Shown: positions 53,361 to 63,246 of the stretch, one piece after another | Position numbering within the stretch: the stretch's first letter is position 1 | Layout: each line of letters starts with the position of its first letter | Source: Candidatus Bipolaricaulota bacterium | GTDB lineage: Bacteria > Bipolaricaulota > Bipolaricaulia > Bipolaricaulales > Bipolaricaulaceae | Assembly (NCBI GenBank): GCA_937921255.1 | Contig: CAKZSO010000013.1 | Coordinates: 1 to 64,000 of the forward strand | Direction of reading: 5' to 3' | Length of the DNA stretch: 64,000 nt | Notes under the pieces: model-generated | Databases searched by the model: none | Seen by the model: the letters and a program-made list of their open reading frames with translations, nothing else | What the model was told of the DNA's origin: nothing | Position numbers and translations under genes: made by a program

Positions 53361-53575
53361 TGGGGGAGGGCCTCCAGCTCCTCGTGGTCGGTGTGGGTGT
53401 CGTGTACCTCTTCCTTGGGCTCCTCGTCGTCGTCCTGCGGTTGCTGGCGCGGCTTGCGGGCAGGCCCATGGGGACGAACACCTCTGACGGGGACCGCCAA
53501 CGGGCCCGCGTGGCCGCGGCGATCGCCGTGGCCGCAACGCGGTTGCGCCCGACCCAAAGGGGGGAGAAGCGGTGA
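53360..53575 (+). CDS. oadG: Sodium-pump decarboxylase gamma subunit (OadG-like)
   Basis: A 71-residue protein with one N-terminal membrane helix (LQLLVVGVGVVYLFLGLLVVVL) and a short hydrophilic tail. This is the usual layout of OadG, which holds the alpha and beta subunits together. Sequence is weakly conserved in the family, so the call rests on size, helix and position before oadA. The ATG shares a base with the birA stop (TGATG); the stop overlaps the oadA GTG. Confidence 0.8.
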   Translation: MGEGLQLLVVGVGVVYLFLGLLVVVLRLLARLAGRPMGTNTSDGDRQRARVAAAIAVAATRLRPTQRGEKR

Positions 53576-55350
53576 CCAAGCGGGTTCAGGTAATGGTGAC
53601 CGCGTTCCGGGATGGGTTCCAGTCCGTGTACGGATCGCGTGTCCTATCGCGGGATTTCCTCCCAGCGGTTGAGGCAGCCCGGGAGGCGGGGTTCACCCAC
53701 TTCGAAGCTGGCGGAGGGGCCGCGTTCCAGTCCGCGCTGTTGTACGCAGGGGAGAACCCGTTCGCAGTGATGGACGCGTTCCGCCGCGCTTCGGGGCCAG
53801 AGGCGAACCTTCAGACCCTCGCCCGGGGGGTCAACGTCGTGGGCCTCGAGTCTCAGCCCCGCGACGTGATCCGCCTCCACGCCCAGCTCTTTGCCCGGCA
53901 CGGGATGACGACGATCCGCAACTTCGACGCGTTGAACGACGTGGACAACCTCGTGTTCAGCGGAGAGTGCATCGTCGAGGCGGGGCTCCGCCACGAGGTC
54001 ACGGTGACGATGATGGGCCTCCCGCCGGGGTGCAACGGCGCTCACACCCCTGAGTTCTACCTCGGGGTCCTCCAGAGAATCCTCGATGCAGAGGTCCCGT
54101 TCCACTCCGTGTGCTTCAAGGACGCCTCGGGAACCGCCCCGCCGGCCGTGGTCGGGGAGACGATCCACCGCGCGCGGAAGCTCCTCGGACCAAGCGTCCA
54201 CCTCCGGTTCCATACCCACGACAGCGCCGGGGCGGCGGTGGCCTGTTACCTGGCCGCGCTCGAGGCGGGCGCGGACGGGGTTGACCTGTCGCTCGCTCCC
54301 GTCTCCGGAGGGACCTGTCAGCCGGACGTGGTCACGATGTGGCACGTTCTGCGCGGGAAGGGCTACGACCTCGGGCTCGACGTCGCCAAGGTCCTCGAGG
54401 TGGAGGAAGTGCTCAAGGAGTGCATGCGGGATTACTTCGTCCCCCCCGAGGCGCGGGCCGTGGAGCCGCTCATCCCGTTCTCCCCAATGCCCGGAGGGGC
54501 TCTGACCGCGAACACCCAGATGATGCGGGACAACGGGACGCTGGATCGCCTGCCGGAGGTCATCGCGGCGATGGGCGAGGTGGTGCGGCGGGGAGGGTTC
54601 GGCACGTCCGTCACCCCCGTGTCCCAGTTCTACTTCCAACAGGCGTACAACAACGTCCTCCTCGGGCCGTGGGCGAAGATCGCCGATGGTTACGGGAAGA
54701 TGGTCCTCGGGTACTTCGGCCGGACGCCGGTCCCCCCCGATCCGGAGATCGTCCGCCTGGCCTCCGAGCAGCTGAAGCTGGAGCCAACCACAGCCCATCC
54801 CCTTGAGCTCGACGACGCGGACCCCAAGAAGGGCATCGCCCCGGCCCGGGCGCTCCTCGAGCGCGAACGCCTCCCCGTAACCGACGAGAACGTGTTCATC
54901 GTCGCCACATGCGGGGCAAAGGGCGTAGAGTTCCTCCACGGCCGGGGCAAAATGGTGGTCCGCAAGTCGGAGGAGAAAACCGTGGCCAAGGAACCGGCCT
55001 CGGAGGCGCTCACCGTCCGCGTCGACGGACAACCGTTCACCGTCGTCCTGCGGGGCGACCAGGCGATCGTGAACGGGATCCGGCACACGTTTTCCGTGAC
55101 CGCGGGCGAGGCCCCGGTTGAGGGTCAGGGCGAACGGGGCCAGCCCGTCGCCTCGCCCCTCCCCGGCACCGTCGTCCGCATCGTGGCCCCAGCCGGGACG
55201 CCCGTCGAAACGGGTTCGACCCTTCTCGTCGTTGAGGCGATGAAGATGGAGAACGAGATCAAGTCTCCCCTATCCGGCGTTGTAGCCGAGGTCGCCGTCT
55301 CGACCGGAGACTCCGTTGCCGCCAAGCAGGTCGTGGCCTGGGTGCGGTGA
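53572..55350 (+). CDS. oadA: Oxaloacetate decarboxylase alpha subunit-like carboxyltransferase
   Basis: A 592-residue biotin-dependent carboxyltransferase. The TIM-barrel domain (1-280) shows the metal Asp in AFRDGFQS, the carbamylated-Lys motif CFKDASG and the metal His pair [16 protein letters not shown]-type helical domain follows. The C-terminal biotinyl domain carries EAMKMENE (biotinyl-Lys near 558). RDGFQS differs from the common RDAHQS, so the substrate could be oxaloacetate, malonyl, methylmalonyl or another acid. It belongs to a membrane Na+ pump with OadB and OadG. Confidence 0.88.
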   Translation: MTKRVQVMVTAFRDGFQSVYGSRVLSRDFLPAVEAAREAGFTHFEAGGGAAFQSALLYAGENPFAVMDAFRRASGPEANLQTLARGVNVVGLESQPRDVIRLHAQLFARHGMTTIRNFDALNDVDNLVFSGECIVEAGLRHEVTVTMMGLPPGCNGAHTPEFYLGVLQRILDAEVPFHSVCFKDASGTAPPAVVGETIHRARKLLGPSVHLRFHTHDSAGAAVACYLAALEAGADGVDLSLAPVSGGTCQPDVVTMWHVLRGKGYDLGLDVAKVLEVEEVLKECMRDYFVPPEARAVEPLIPFSPMPGGALTANTQMMRDNGTLDRLPEVIAAMGEVVRRGGFGTSVTPVSQFYFQQAYNNVLLGPWAKIADGYGKMVLGYFGRTPVPPDPEIVRLASEQLKLEPTTAHPLELDDADPKKGIAPARALLERERLPVTDENVFIVATCGAKGVEFLHGRGKMVVRKSEEKTVAKEPASEALTVRVDGQPFTVVLRGDQAIVNGIRHTFSVTAGEAPVEGQGERGQPVASPLPGTVVRIVAPAGTPVETGSTLLVVEAMKMENEIKSPLSGVVAEVAVSTGDSVAAKQVVAWVR

Positions 55351-55354
55351 AGCC

Positions 55355-56491
55355 GTGGACCTCCTAAGGGGAATCGAGAACCTTCTCCAGTCCACCGGGG
55401 TCGCCAACCTCACCTGGGGGCAGGCGGTGATGATCGCGGTGGGTCTGGTTCTGATTTGGCTCGCCATCCAGAAGAAGTACGAACCGGCGCTCCTTCTCCC
55501 CATCGGGTTCGCCGGGATCCTCGCCAACATCCCGCTGGCCGGGATCGCGGGGCCCGACGGTATCCTCGGGATCCTGTACGGGTTCGGGATCGAGACGGGT
55601 TTGTTCCCCCTCCTCATCTTCGTCGGGATCGGAGCGATGACGGACTTCGGCCCGCTGATCGCCCATCCCTCGACCGCCCTCCTTGGAGCAGCGGCCCAGG
55701 TCGGCATCTTCGCCACCCTGATCGGGTCGCTGGCGTTGAGCGAGTGGTGGGGACTCGGGTTCACCGTCCGCGACGCGGCAGCGATCGGGATCATCGGCGG
55801 GGCCGACGGACCCACCGCGATCTTCCTCGCCGCACGGCTTTCGCCGCGCCTCCTCGGGGCGATCGCGGTCGCCGCCTACTCGTACATGGCGATGGTCCCC
55901 CTCATCCAGCCCCCGATCATGCGCCTCCTCACCACCCCCGGGGAGCGGGCCGTCGAGATGGAGCAGCTTCGGGACGTGTCGAAGCGGGAGAAGATCCTGT
56001 TCCCGATCGTCGTCCTCGGCCTGTGCGCCCTCCTCCTCCCCGCCGCCACGCCCCTCGTGGGGATGTTCATGTTCGGGAACCTCCTCCGGGAGTCGGGGGT
56101 GGTCGAGCGGCTGTCGCGAACGGCCCAAAATGAGCTCATCAACATCGTGACCATCTTCCTCGGTCTGAGCGTGGGTTCCAAGCTCTCCGCCGACCTCTTC
56201 CTGCGCGTCGAGACGCTGGGCATCCTCGCCTTAGGGCTCGTGGCGTTCGCGGTGGGAACGGCCGCGGGGGTCCTGATGGCCAAGCTGATGCGGGGACTGG
56301 GGAGGCGGGTGAACCCGCTCATCGGAGCCGCCGGCGTCTCCGCGGTGCCGATGGCGGCGCGCGTGGTGAACAAGCTCGGGTTCGAGGCCAACCCCCAGAA
56401 CGCGCTCCTCATGCATGCGATGGGCCCGAACGTGGCCGGCGTCCTCGGCTCCGCCGTCGCGGCGGGCGTCCTCCTGGCGCTCCTGGGCTAG
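55355..56491 (+). CDS. oadB: Sodium ion-translocating decarboxylase beta subunit
   Basis: A 378-residue integral membrane protein with about ten helices that couples decarboxylation of carboxybiotin to Na+ export. The conserved [12 protein letters not shown] segment, [14 protein letters not shown] and the C-terminal [19 protein letters not shown] are typical of OadB/MmdB/GcdB. It follows oadA after 4 nt. Its TAG stop overlaps the opposing pyrH stop in a single CTAG. Confidence 0.93.
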   Translation: MDLLRGIENLLQSTGVANLTWGQAVMIAVGLVLIWLAIQKKYEPALLLPIGFAGILANIPLAGIAGPDGILGILYGFGIETGLFPLLIFVGIGAMTDFGPLIAHPSTALLGAAAQVGIFATLIGSLALSEWWGLGFTVRDAAAIGIIGGADGPTAIFLAARLSPRLLGAIAVAAYSYMAMVPLIQPPIMRLLTTPGERAVEMEQLRDVSKREKILFPIVVLGLCALLLPAATPLVGMFMFGNLLRESGVVERLSRTAQNELINIVTIFLGLSVGSKLSADLFLRVETLGILALGLVAFAVGTAAGVLMAKLMRGLGRRVNPLIGAAGVSAVPMAARVVNKLGFEANPQNALLMHAMGPNVAGVLGSAVAAGVLLALLG

Positions 56492-57183
56492 GCGATGAGG
56501 GAGCCGGTCTCCCCTTGAAGGGCGGCGAGGAGGGCCCCCTTGCCCGCCCGGAAGACAACGATCGGCAGCCCGTGCTCGCCCGCGATTGCCACCGCCGCCC
56601 GGTCCATGACCCGCAGGCCTCGCGCGAGGTACTCGTCGTGGGTGAGGCGAGGTATGCGCTGGGCGTCCGCGACCCGCATCGGATCGGCATCGTATACTCC
56701 GTCCACCTTCGACCCCTTGACCACAGCGTCGGCGCCCACGGCGAGGGCCCGGACCACCGCCGCGGTGTCCGTGGTCACGAACGGGTTTCCGGTCCCAGCG
56801 GCGAACAGGACCACCTGCCGTGCGTCAAGCGCCGCGCGGGCCCGCCAGGGGTCCACGGCCTCTGCGACCCCCGGGGTGGGGAGGGCGGAGAGGAGGAGGG
56901 TGGGCACTCCCTCCTCCTCGAGCGCGCTGCGCAACGCGACCGCGTTCATCACCGTCGCGAGCATCCCGATCGTGTGCCCAGCGGTGGCCGCCAGGTGCGT
57001 CAGGGCCGAGCCCCGGGCGAGGTTGCCGCCGCCCAGGACCACCCCGACCTCCGCCCCCGCGTCGCGGGCCGCCCGCACTTCACCGGCCACCAAACGCAGG
57101 CCCCCTCGATCGAGGGGGCCACCGGGTCCCGCGAGGAGCTCGCCGGACAGCTTGGCGATGACGCGCCGGTACCGAAGCTTCAC
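56488..57183 (-). CDS. pyrH: UMP kinase
   Basis: A 231-residue uridylate kinase of pyrimidine synthesis. Seen are [10 protein letters not shown] at the N-terminus, [24 protein letters not shown] and [15 protein letters not shown]. It follows tsf with a GTGA overlap; rpsB-tsf-pyrH is a classic order. The frr gene that often follows is absent: the gene ends against oadB. Confidence 0.93.
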   Translation of the reverse strand: MKLRYRRVIAKLSGELLAGPGGPLDRGGLRLVAGEVRAARDAGAEVGVVLGGGNLARGSALTHLAATAGHTIGMLATVMNAVALRSALEEEGVPTLLLSALPTPGVAEAVDPWRARAALDARQVVLFAAGTGNPFVTTDTAAVVRALAVGADAVVKGSKVDGVYDADPMRVADAQRIPRLTHDEYLARGLRVMDRAAVAIAGEHGLPIVVFRAGKGALLAALQGETGSLIA

Positions 57184-57776
57184 CCCACGCCCACCTCAAA
57201 CCGCACGAACCGCCGGAGGACCACCGGCTCCCCCAGCTTGGCCCCAAGGTCAGCGAGCAGGTCCTCGATCTTCAGCCCTGGGTCGCGGATGTAGGGCTGT
57301 TTCACCAGGCAGTTCTCCTCGTAGAACTTCGCCAGCCGCCCCTCGACGATCTTGTCGACGATCTGCGGGGGCTTCCCCTCCTTCTCGGCCTGTCGGCGTT
57401 GAACCTCCCGTTCCGCGGTCAGGACCTCTGGCGGAACGTCCTCCGGCTTGACCCAACGCGGCTTGGCGGCGGCGATCTGCATCGCCACGTTGCGGATGAA
57501 CTCGCGGAACGCCTCGGAGTTCGCCGCGAAATCCGTGGAGGTGTTCACCTCGAGCAGGACCCCCACCTTGCCCGAGTGGTGGACGTAGGCCTCGATCCGT
57601 CCCTCGTTTGCCTCGCGGGACTGGCTCGCCAGGAACTGCTTGCCCTCCATCCGCAGGAGGACCTTCGCCTTCTCGAGATCCCCCCCCGCCTTGGCGAGGG
57701 CTTCCTTGCAATCAACGATCCCGACCCCGGTGTCCGCCCGCAGGCGCTTCACCAACTCCAGGTTCACGTCCGCCAT
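57180..57776 (-). CDS. tsf: Elongation factor Ts, short form
   Basis: A 198-residue guanine nucleotide exchange factor for EF-Tu. The N-terminal UBA-like helices (VKRLRADTGVGIVDCKEAL) and the signature NTSTDFAANSEAF are clear. Its length matches the short Thermus-type EF-Ts (about 196) rather than the 283 of E. coli, having one core subdomain. The ATG shares a base with the rpsB stop (TGATG). Confidence 0.94.
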   Translation of the reverse strand: MADVNLELVKRLRADTGVGIVDCKEALAKAGGDLEKAKVLLRMEGKQFLASQSREANEGRIEAYVHHSGKVGVLLEVNTSTDFAANSEAFREFIRNVAMQIAAAKPRWVKPEDVPPEVLTAEREVQRRQAEKEGKPPQIVDKIVEGRLAKFYEENCLVKQPYIRDPGLKIEDLLADLGAKLGEPVVLRRFVRFEVGVG

Positions 57777-58591
57777 CAGTCCTTCCCTTCCTCGCCGGTC
57801 AACTCCTCCCACATCTCCATGAGGTGGGTCTCCGTCTCCACGTTCAGGATCTCGGGCGTGGGCATCGCCTCGGGCGCACCGGCGTCGGCCGGCGCCGGCT
57901 CGACCTGCAACCCCTCCCGACCCTCGATCACGGCATCGGCAATGCGCGCGGTGATGAGGCGCGTCGATTTGATCGCATCGTCGTTCCCCGGGATCGGGTA
58001 GTCCACCGTGTCCGGGTCGGAGTCCGTGTCGCAGATGGCGACGATCGGAATCCTGAGAAGGTTCGCCTCCCGCACGGCGTGGATCTCGACGGTGGGGTCG
58101 ATCAGGTACACCACGCCCGGCAGGCGGTCGAGGTTTCGCAGCCCGTCCAGGTTGCGGCGGAGGTAGTTGAGCTCCTTCTCCAGCTTGATCCGTTCCTTGA
58201 GCGGGAGGCGCTCGTACTTCCCCTCGGCAAAGTTCCTCTCCAGCTCCAGCATGTGCAGGATGCGCCGCCGGATCACGTCGAAGTTGGTGAGACAGCCCCC
58301 GATCCAGCGTTGGTTTGTGTACGGGCTTCCGCACCGCTTGGCCTCCTCCTCGATCGTGGGCTGAACCTGCCGCTTGGTTCCCACGAACAGAACAGGCCGG
58401 CCCGCCGCGGCCTGGCTGCGGACGAACTCGTAGGCGCGCTCGAACAGGTCCAGGGTCTGCCCGAGATCGATGATGTGAATACCCTTCCGTTCGGTGTAGA
58501 TGAAGCGTGCCATCTTGGGGTTCCACTTCCGGGTGCGATGCCCGAAGTGGACCCCCGCTTCCAGGAGATCCTTCATCGAGAGAACTGGCAA
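57776..58591 (-). CDS. rpsB: 30S ribosomal protein S2
   Basis: A 271-residue S2. The N-terminus [18 protein letters not shown] is the standard S2 opening and fixes the start at TTG 58591, 4 nt after AAGGAGGAGG. Further motifs: [23 protein letters not shown] and NRLPGVV-type text ([13 protein letters not shown]). The acidic Ala/Pro-rich C-terminal tail is variable. First gene of rpsB-tsf-pyrH. Confidence 0.96.
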   Translation of the reverse strand: MPVLSMKDLLEAGVHFGHRTRKWNPKMARFIYTERKGIHIIDLGQTLDLFERAYEFVRSQAAAGRPVLFVGTKRQVQPTIEEEAKRCGSPYTNQRWIGGCLTNFDVIRRRILHMLELERNFAEGKYERLPLKERIKLEKELNYLRRNLDGLRNLDRLPGVVYLIDPTVEIHAVREANLLRIPIVAICDTDSDPDTVDYPIPGNDDAIKSTRLITARIADAVIEGREGLQVEPAPADAGAPEAMPTPEILNVETETHLMEMWEELTGEEGKD

Positions 58592-58631
58592 ACTACCTCC
58601 TCCTTGAGCTTCGGTCCGTGGTGATCGGCCA

Positions 58632-58660
58632 AGTATAGCCCCCCCCTGGGGGCCGGGCAA
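58632..58660 (-). promoter_or_regulatory. rpsB promoter
   Basis: TTGCCC (58660-58655) and TATACT (58637-58632) on the minus strand have a 17-nt spacer. The transcript would carry a leader of about 35 nt containing the Shine-Dalgarno, unlike the leaderless genes. Confidence 0.6.
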
Positions 58661-58695
58661 CGCGCCGAGGCTGGCAGGTTCCTTCCCTGCGCGGG

Positions 58696-58701
58696 TAAGA
58701 T
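58696..58701 (+). promoter_or_regulatory. -10 of dnaB, probably leaderless
   Basis: TAAGAT ends 6 nt before the GTG at 58708 with no ribosome binding site. The -35 region is weak. It is divergent from the rpsB promoter. Confidence 0.4.
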
Positions 58702-58707
58702 CGTCCC

Positions 58708-60081
58708 GTGGCCGACCGAGGAGATGAGGGGATCCTCCACGTCCCGCGGAACCAGGAGGCGGAACAGCTCGTCCTGGGCTCGGCTCTGCTCGAGCCGGAG
58801 GAGGTGGTCCCCACGCTTGCCGACCGGCTCAAGCCCGAGCACTTCTACTTCCGGGCCCACCAGCTCATCTACCGCACCGTCCTCGACCTGTTCGAGGAGG
58901 GAGAGCACGGGGACGTGGTGGCGGTGGCCAACCGGTTGGAGGAGAGGGGCCAGCTCGCCAAGGCCGGCGGCCGCAGCTATCTCGCCGAGCTGATCGGCCA
59001 GGTCACCACGACCACCGCAGTCGAGCACTACGCGGGGATTATCGAGGAGAAGGCCCTCCGCAGGTGGCTCATCGACGCCGGGGGGCGGGTGTCCGAGCTC
59101 GCCTACCAGGAGGACCTCCCCCTGGAAGGGGTGATGGACCGGGCCGAGGAGGCGGTGTTCGCGATCGCCGAGCGCCGCTCGGCCCCCAGCTTCTACCCAA
59201 TCCGGGACTTCCTGGAAGGGCACCTCGAGATGCTCATGGAGGTCCACAAGGACCCCCACCGCCGGCCGGTGGCGGCCCTGTCCACGGGGTTTGAGGAGTT
59301 CGACGCCTTGACGTCCGGGTTTCGGCGCTCCGACCTGATCGTCCTTGCGGGCCGGCCCGGGACGGGCAAGTCCTCGCTTGCCCTGGGGATCCTCCGCCAC
59401 GCCGCGGTTGCCGAGAAAAAGAAGGTGGGCCTGTTCTCGCTCGAAATGACCAAGGAGCAGATTCTGGAGCGCCTCCTGTGCGCGGAAGCCCAGGTGGACC
59501 TCCAGCGGCTGCGGGATGGGTACCTCCCGGCGTCGAAGTGGGGCCTGATCGCCGAGGCCGCGGGCCGCCTCCACGACGCGGTGATCCTCATCGACGACGC
59601 ATCCACCGCCTCCGTCCTCTCGATCAAGGCCAAGGCCCGGCAGATGATGAAGCGCTACGACGGCCTGGACCTCGTGGTGGTGGACTACCTCCAGCTCGTG
59701 GACGCGGGGATCAAGACCGACGTCCGGGAACAGCAGATCGCCTACATCTCGAGGGCCCTCAAGGCCCTCGCCCGCGAGCTCGCGGTCCCCGTGATCGCCT
59801 GCTCCCAGCTCAACCGGGCCGTCGAGCGGCGGGAGTCGAAGCGGCCCCAGCTCTCCGACCTCCGGGAGTCGGGGGCGATCGAGCAGGACGCTGACCTCGT
59901 CGTGTTCATCTACCGCCCCGACTACTACGACGACCCCGACCAGACCGGCCCGGTGGCGGAGACGGAAGTGATCATCGCCAAACAGAGAAACGGACCGCTG
60001 GGGAAGTTCCGGCTCATGTTCCACAAGAGCTCGGCCACGTTCTACTCCCCAGCCCAGCAGGGACAGGTTGTCCCGTTCTAA
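58708..60081 (+). CDS. dnaB: Replicative DNA helicase DnaB
   Basis: A 457-residue hexameric helicase. N-terminal domain with [15 protein letters not shown], then the RecA-like domain with Walker [11 protein letters not shown] (near 215), [10 protein letters not shown], Walker [10 protein letters not shown] and the [13 protein letters not shown] segment. GTG start, probably leaderless. It is followed after 11 nt by the glycine cleavage genes, an unusual neighbour. Confidence 0.95.
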   Translation: MADRGDEGILHVPRNQEAEQLVLGSALLEPEEVVPTLADRLKPEHFYFRAHQLIYRTVLDLFEEGEHGDVVAVANRLEERGQLAKAGGRSYLAELIGQVTTTTAVEHYAGIIEEKALRRWLIDAGGRVSELAYQEDLPLEGVMDRAEEAVFAIAERRSAPSFYPIRDFLEGHLEMLMEVHKDPHRRPVAALSTGFEEFDALTSGFRRSDLIVLAGRPGTGKSSLALGILRHAAVAEKKKVGLFSLEMTKEQILERLLCAEAQVDLQRLRDGYLPASKWGLIAEAAGRLHDAVILIDDASTASVLSIKAKARQMMKRYDGLDLVVVDYLQLVDAGIKTDVREQQIAYISRALKALARELAVPVIACSQLNRAVERRESKRPQLSDLRESGAIEQDADLVVFIYRPDYYDDPDQTGPVAETEVIIAKQRNGPLGKFRLMFHKSSATFYSPAQQGQVVPF

Positions 60082-60092
60082 AAGGAGGAAGG

Positions 60093-60476
60093 TTGATCCC
60101 GAAGGAGCTCAAGTACACCCAAGATCACGAGTGGATACGATTGGAAGGGGATAAGGCCTGGGTGGGCATCACCCACCACGCCCAGGGGCAGCTTGGGGAC
60201 ATCGTGTTCGTCGAGCTCCCCCCGGTGGGGAAAAGGGTTCAACGCGGGAGCCAGATTGCGACAGTGGAATCGGTGAAGGCGGTGGGGGAGGTGTTCGCGC
60301 CGCTGAGCGGCGAGGTCGTGGAGGTGAACCCCGTCCTCGCAGGCTCCCCCGACCTCGTGAACAAGGACCCCTACGGCCAGGGTTGGCTCTTCGCCCTCCG
60401 GCTGGCCGATCCCCAAGAAGTGGGCGGGCTCCTCGACGCCACCGCTTACGAGGCGTTTGTGGGGAGCGGCGGATGA
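60093..60476 (+). CDS. gcvH: Glycine cleavage system H protein
   Basis: A 127-residue lipoyl carrier protein. The lipoyl Lys 62 lies in ESVKAVGEV, and KYTQDHEWIRLEGDKAWVGIT is the standard N-terminus. It shuttles the aminomethyl group from the P protein to the T protein. TTG start after AAAGGAGGAAGG. Overlaps gcvPA by 4 nt. The gcvT and lpd genes are not in this window. Confidence 0.95.
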   Translation: MIPKELKYTQDHEWIRLEGDKAWVGITHHAQGQLGDIVFVELPPVGKRVQRGSQIATVESVKAVGEVFAPLSGEVVEVNPVLAGSPDLVNKDPYGQGWLFALRLADPQEVGGLLDATAYEAFVGSGG

Positions 60477-61798
60477 ACCCCTACCTCCCCCACACCCCTG
60501 ACGATATCCGGGAGATGCTGGCCACGGTCGGCGTTCCCGACCTAGACGCCCTGTTCGCGGACATTCCCCCCGAGGTACAGCGCCGCAACCGCCCGCTGGG
60601 CCTCGGGGGCCACGACGAGCAGGCCGTCCACGGGCACTTGACTTCCCTCGCCGAGCGCTCGACCGGCCACCGGCTGGTCCCGTTCCTGGGGGGAGGGGTC
60701 TACGACCACTTCGTCCCGGCCGTGGTCGGTCACATCCTCTCCCGCGCCGAGTTCTACACCGCCTACACCCCCTACCAGCCCGAGGTCTCGCAGGGAACCC
60801 TGACCTGGATGTTCGAGTACCAGACGATGATCTGCGAGCTCACGGGGATGGAGGTGGCCAACGCCTCGATGTACGACGGGGCGACCGCCCTCGCCGAGGC
60901 CGTCCTCATGGCCCATCGAGCGACAGGGGGGAGAACCGTCCTCATCCCCCGCTCGCTCAACCCCCACCTGCGCGAGGTGGTCGCCACCTACGCGTGGGGA
61001 GCCGGCCTCACCGTGGCGGAGGTCCCCTACGACGCGCACGGCCGACTCTCCCTCAACGGGATCCCCCCCAATGCCTGCGCCCTCATCGTGCAACAACCGA
61101 ACGCCCTCGGGGTCCTGGAGGACCTGGCAGGACTCAAGGATCGCCTTGGGAAGGCGTTCCTCATCGCGGCGGCGAATCCGATCGCCCTGGCCGTGGTCGA
61201 GCCCCCGGGCGCGTTCGGGGCCGACGTGGTCGTCGGTGAAGGGCAACCGCTGGGGAACCCCGTTGCGTTCGGCGGTCCGTTGTTGGGGTTCTTCGCGACA
61301 CGGATGGAGCACCTGCGGCGGATGCCCGGCCGCGTGTCGGGGCAGACCCATGACCTCGACGGGAAGATTGGGTACGTGATGACCTTCCAGACCCGCGAGC
61401 AACACATCCGGCGCGAGGGGGCAACGTCGAACATCTGCACCAACTCCGCCCTGTGCGCCCTGGCGGCCACGGTGTACCTCGCCGCCCTCGGGCCGGGAGG
61501 GCTGAGGCGGGTGGCGCTCCTCTCCTACGAGCGGGCCCACGCGCTTGCAGATCAAATCGCCACGATCCCCGGCTACAGCCTCGCCTTGGCGGGGCCGTTC
61601 TTCCACGAGTTCGTCGTCCGCTGCGCGAACCCGGAGGCCGCAGTCGAGCGGCTCCGTCGGGAGGGGATCGCCGTCCTCCCCCCCAGCTTCCTCCACCCCC
61701 TCGGGGTTCGCGACGGGTTCCTCGTCGCCGTGACCGAAAAGCGCACCCCCGAGGAACTGGACCGCTTTGTCTCCGCACTGAGAAGGAAGGACCGATGA
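60473..61798 (+). CDS. gcvPA: Glycine dehydrogenase (decarboxylating) subunit 1
   Basis: A 441-residue N-terminal half of a split P protein. Seen: YLPHTPDDIREML, FYTAYTPYQPEVSQGTLTW and NASMYDGATALAEAVLMA. It pairs with gcvPB to bind PLP and decarboxylate glycine. The split form is common in thermophiles, Gram-positives and archaea. ATGA overlaps on both sides. Confidence 0.95.
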   Translation: MNPYLPHTPDDIREMLATVGVPDLDALFADIPPEVQRRNRPLGLGGHDEQAVHGHLTSLAERSTGHRLVPFLGGGVYDHFVPAVVGHILSRAEFYTAYTPYQPEVSQGTLTWMFEYQTMICELTGMEVANASMYDGATALAEAVLMAHRATGGRTVLIPRSLNPHLREVVATYAWGAGLTVAEVPYDAHGRLSLNGIPPNACALIVQQPNALGVLEDLAGLKDRLGKAFLIAAANPIALAVVEPPGAFGADVVVGEGQPLGNPVAFGGPLLGFFATRMEHLRRMPGRVSGQTHDLDGKIGYVMTFQTREQHIRREGATSNICTNSALCALAATVYLAALGPGGLRRVALLSYERAHALADQIATIPGYSLALAGPFFHEFVVRCANPEAAVERLRREGIAVLPPSFLHPLGVRDGFLVAVTEKRTPEELDRFVSALRRKDR

Positions 61799-63237
61799 CC
61801 ACGATCTACGACCAGGGCAGACCGGGCCGGCGGGCCGTTTCCCTGCCCGAGCCCTCCCACCCGGAAGCAGAGATCCTGGACTCCATCCCGACCGACCTCC
61901 GCCGGCGGACGCCGCCCCGGCTGCCCGAGGTGTCCCAGCCCGAGCTCATCCGCCACTACACCGCCTTGTCCCGGATGAACTACGGGGTGGACACAGGGTT
62001 CTACCCGTTGGGCTCGTGCACGATGAAGCACAACCCCAGGCTCCACGAAGACCTCGCCCGGCTGCCGGGGTTTGCGGGGCTCCACCCCCTCCTCCCCGCC
62101 GAAGAGTGCCAGGGCGCGCTCGCCCTGCTCTGGGAGATGGGCGAGTACCTAAAGGGGATCACCGGAATGCCGGGGATCACCCTCCAGCCCGCGGCCGGGG
62201 CCCACGGGGAGCTGACGGGAATGCTCCTCTTTAAGAAGTGGCTCGAGGACCGCGGCGAGCTCGGGGCGCGCACGAAGATCCTCCTCCCCGACTCCGCGCA
62301 CGGGACGAACCCTGCATCCGCAGCGATGGTCGGGTTCTCGGTCGTCTCCATCCCCTCCGACCGCCGGGGGATGGTCGACCTCAACGCCCTAAAGCAGGCT
62401 CTGGGCCCCGACGTGGCGGGGATCATGCTCACCGTGCCCAACACCCTGGGGATCTTCGAGGAGGATATCCTCACGATCACCCAGCTCGTCCACAACGCGG
62501 GCGGGCTGTGCTACTTCGACGGGGCAAACCTCAACGCCTACCTCGGCCGGGCCCGGCCGGGAGACATGGGGGCCGATGTGTTCCACATCAACCTCCACAA
62601 GACCTTCTCCACCCCCCACGGCGGGGGCGGACCCGGAGCGGGACCAGTGACCGTGTCCGAGGCGCTCGTTCCCTACCTCCCCGTGCCGGGGATCGCCCGC
62701 GGAGAAGAAGCGTACCATCTCGATTGGAACAAGCCGAAGACGATCGGGCGGGTCCACCCCTACTTCGGGAACGTGCTCGTGATCGTGCGCGCCCTCGCCT
62801 ACCTCCTCACCTTGGGCGACGCCGGGATGCGCGAGGTGTCCGGCGGGGCGGTGCTCGCCGCCAACTACCTCAAGGCGAAGCTCAAGGGCACGTACAAGCT
62901 CCCCTACGACCGGCTCGTCAAGCACGAGTTCGTCCTCTCCGGCGAAGGGCTGGGCCATGGGCTACGAACGCTCGACGTTGCCAAGCGGCTGATGGACTAC
63001 GGGTTCCATCCCCCGACGGTCTACTTCCCGCTCATCGTCAAGGAGGCCCTGATGATCGAGCCCACCGAGACCGAGCCGCGGGAGACCCTCGACGCGTTCG
63101 CCTCTGCGCTCGTTGCCATCGCCGCCGAGGCCCGGGAGAGGCCGGAGCTCCTCCGCGAGGCGCCCCACACGGCCCCAGTCCGCCGGCTCGACGAAGCCAA
63201 TGCGGTGCGGGAACCCAAGCTCAGGCTGGACCTGTAG
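61795..63237 (+). CDS. gcvPB: Glycine dehydrogenase (decarboxylating) subunit 2
   Basis: A 480-residue C-terminal half of the split P protein. The PLP lysine is near 269 in NLHKTFSTPHGGGGPGAGP. Also visible are FYPLGSCTMKHNP, LPDSAHGTNPASA and YFDGANLNA. The complex of subunits 1 and 2 loads aminomethyl onto the H protein lipoyl arm, working either to degrade glycine or in the reverse CO2-fixing direction. Last gene of the gcvH-gcvPA-gcvPB set. Confidence 0.95.
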   Translation: MTTIYDQGRPGRRAVSLPEPSHPEAEILDSIPTDLRRRTPPRLPEVSQPELIRHYTALSRMNYGVDTGFYPLGSCTMKHNPRLHEDLARLPGFAGLHPLLPAEECQGALALLWEMGEYLKGITGMPGITLQPAAGAHGELTGMLLFKKWLEDRGELGARTKILLPDSAHGTNPASAAMVGFSVVSIPSDRRGMVDLNALKQALGPDVAGIMLTVPNTLGIFEEDILTITQLVHNAGGLCYFDGANLNAYLGRARPGDMGADVFHINLHKTFSTPHGGGGPGAGPVTVSEALVPYLPVPGIARGEEAYHLDWNKPKTIGRVHPYFGNVLVIVRALAYLLTLGDAGMREVSGGAVLAANYLKAKLKGTYKLPYDRLVKHEFVLSGEGLGHGLRTLDVAKRLMDYGFHPPTVYFPLIVKEALMIEPTETEPRETLDAFASALVAIAAEARERPELLREAPHTAPVRRLDEANAVREPKLRLDL

Positions 63238-63246
63238 GAACCCCGC

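Noticed and set aside
60082..60092. Glycine riboswitch before gcvH
   Set aside because: Only 11 nt separate dnaB from gcvH, too short for one.
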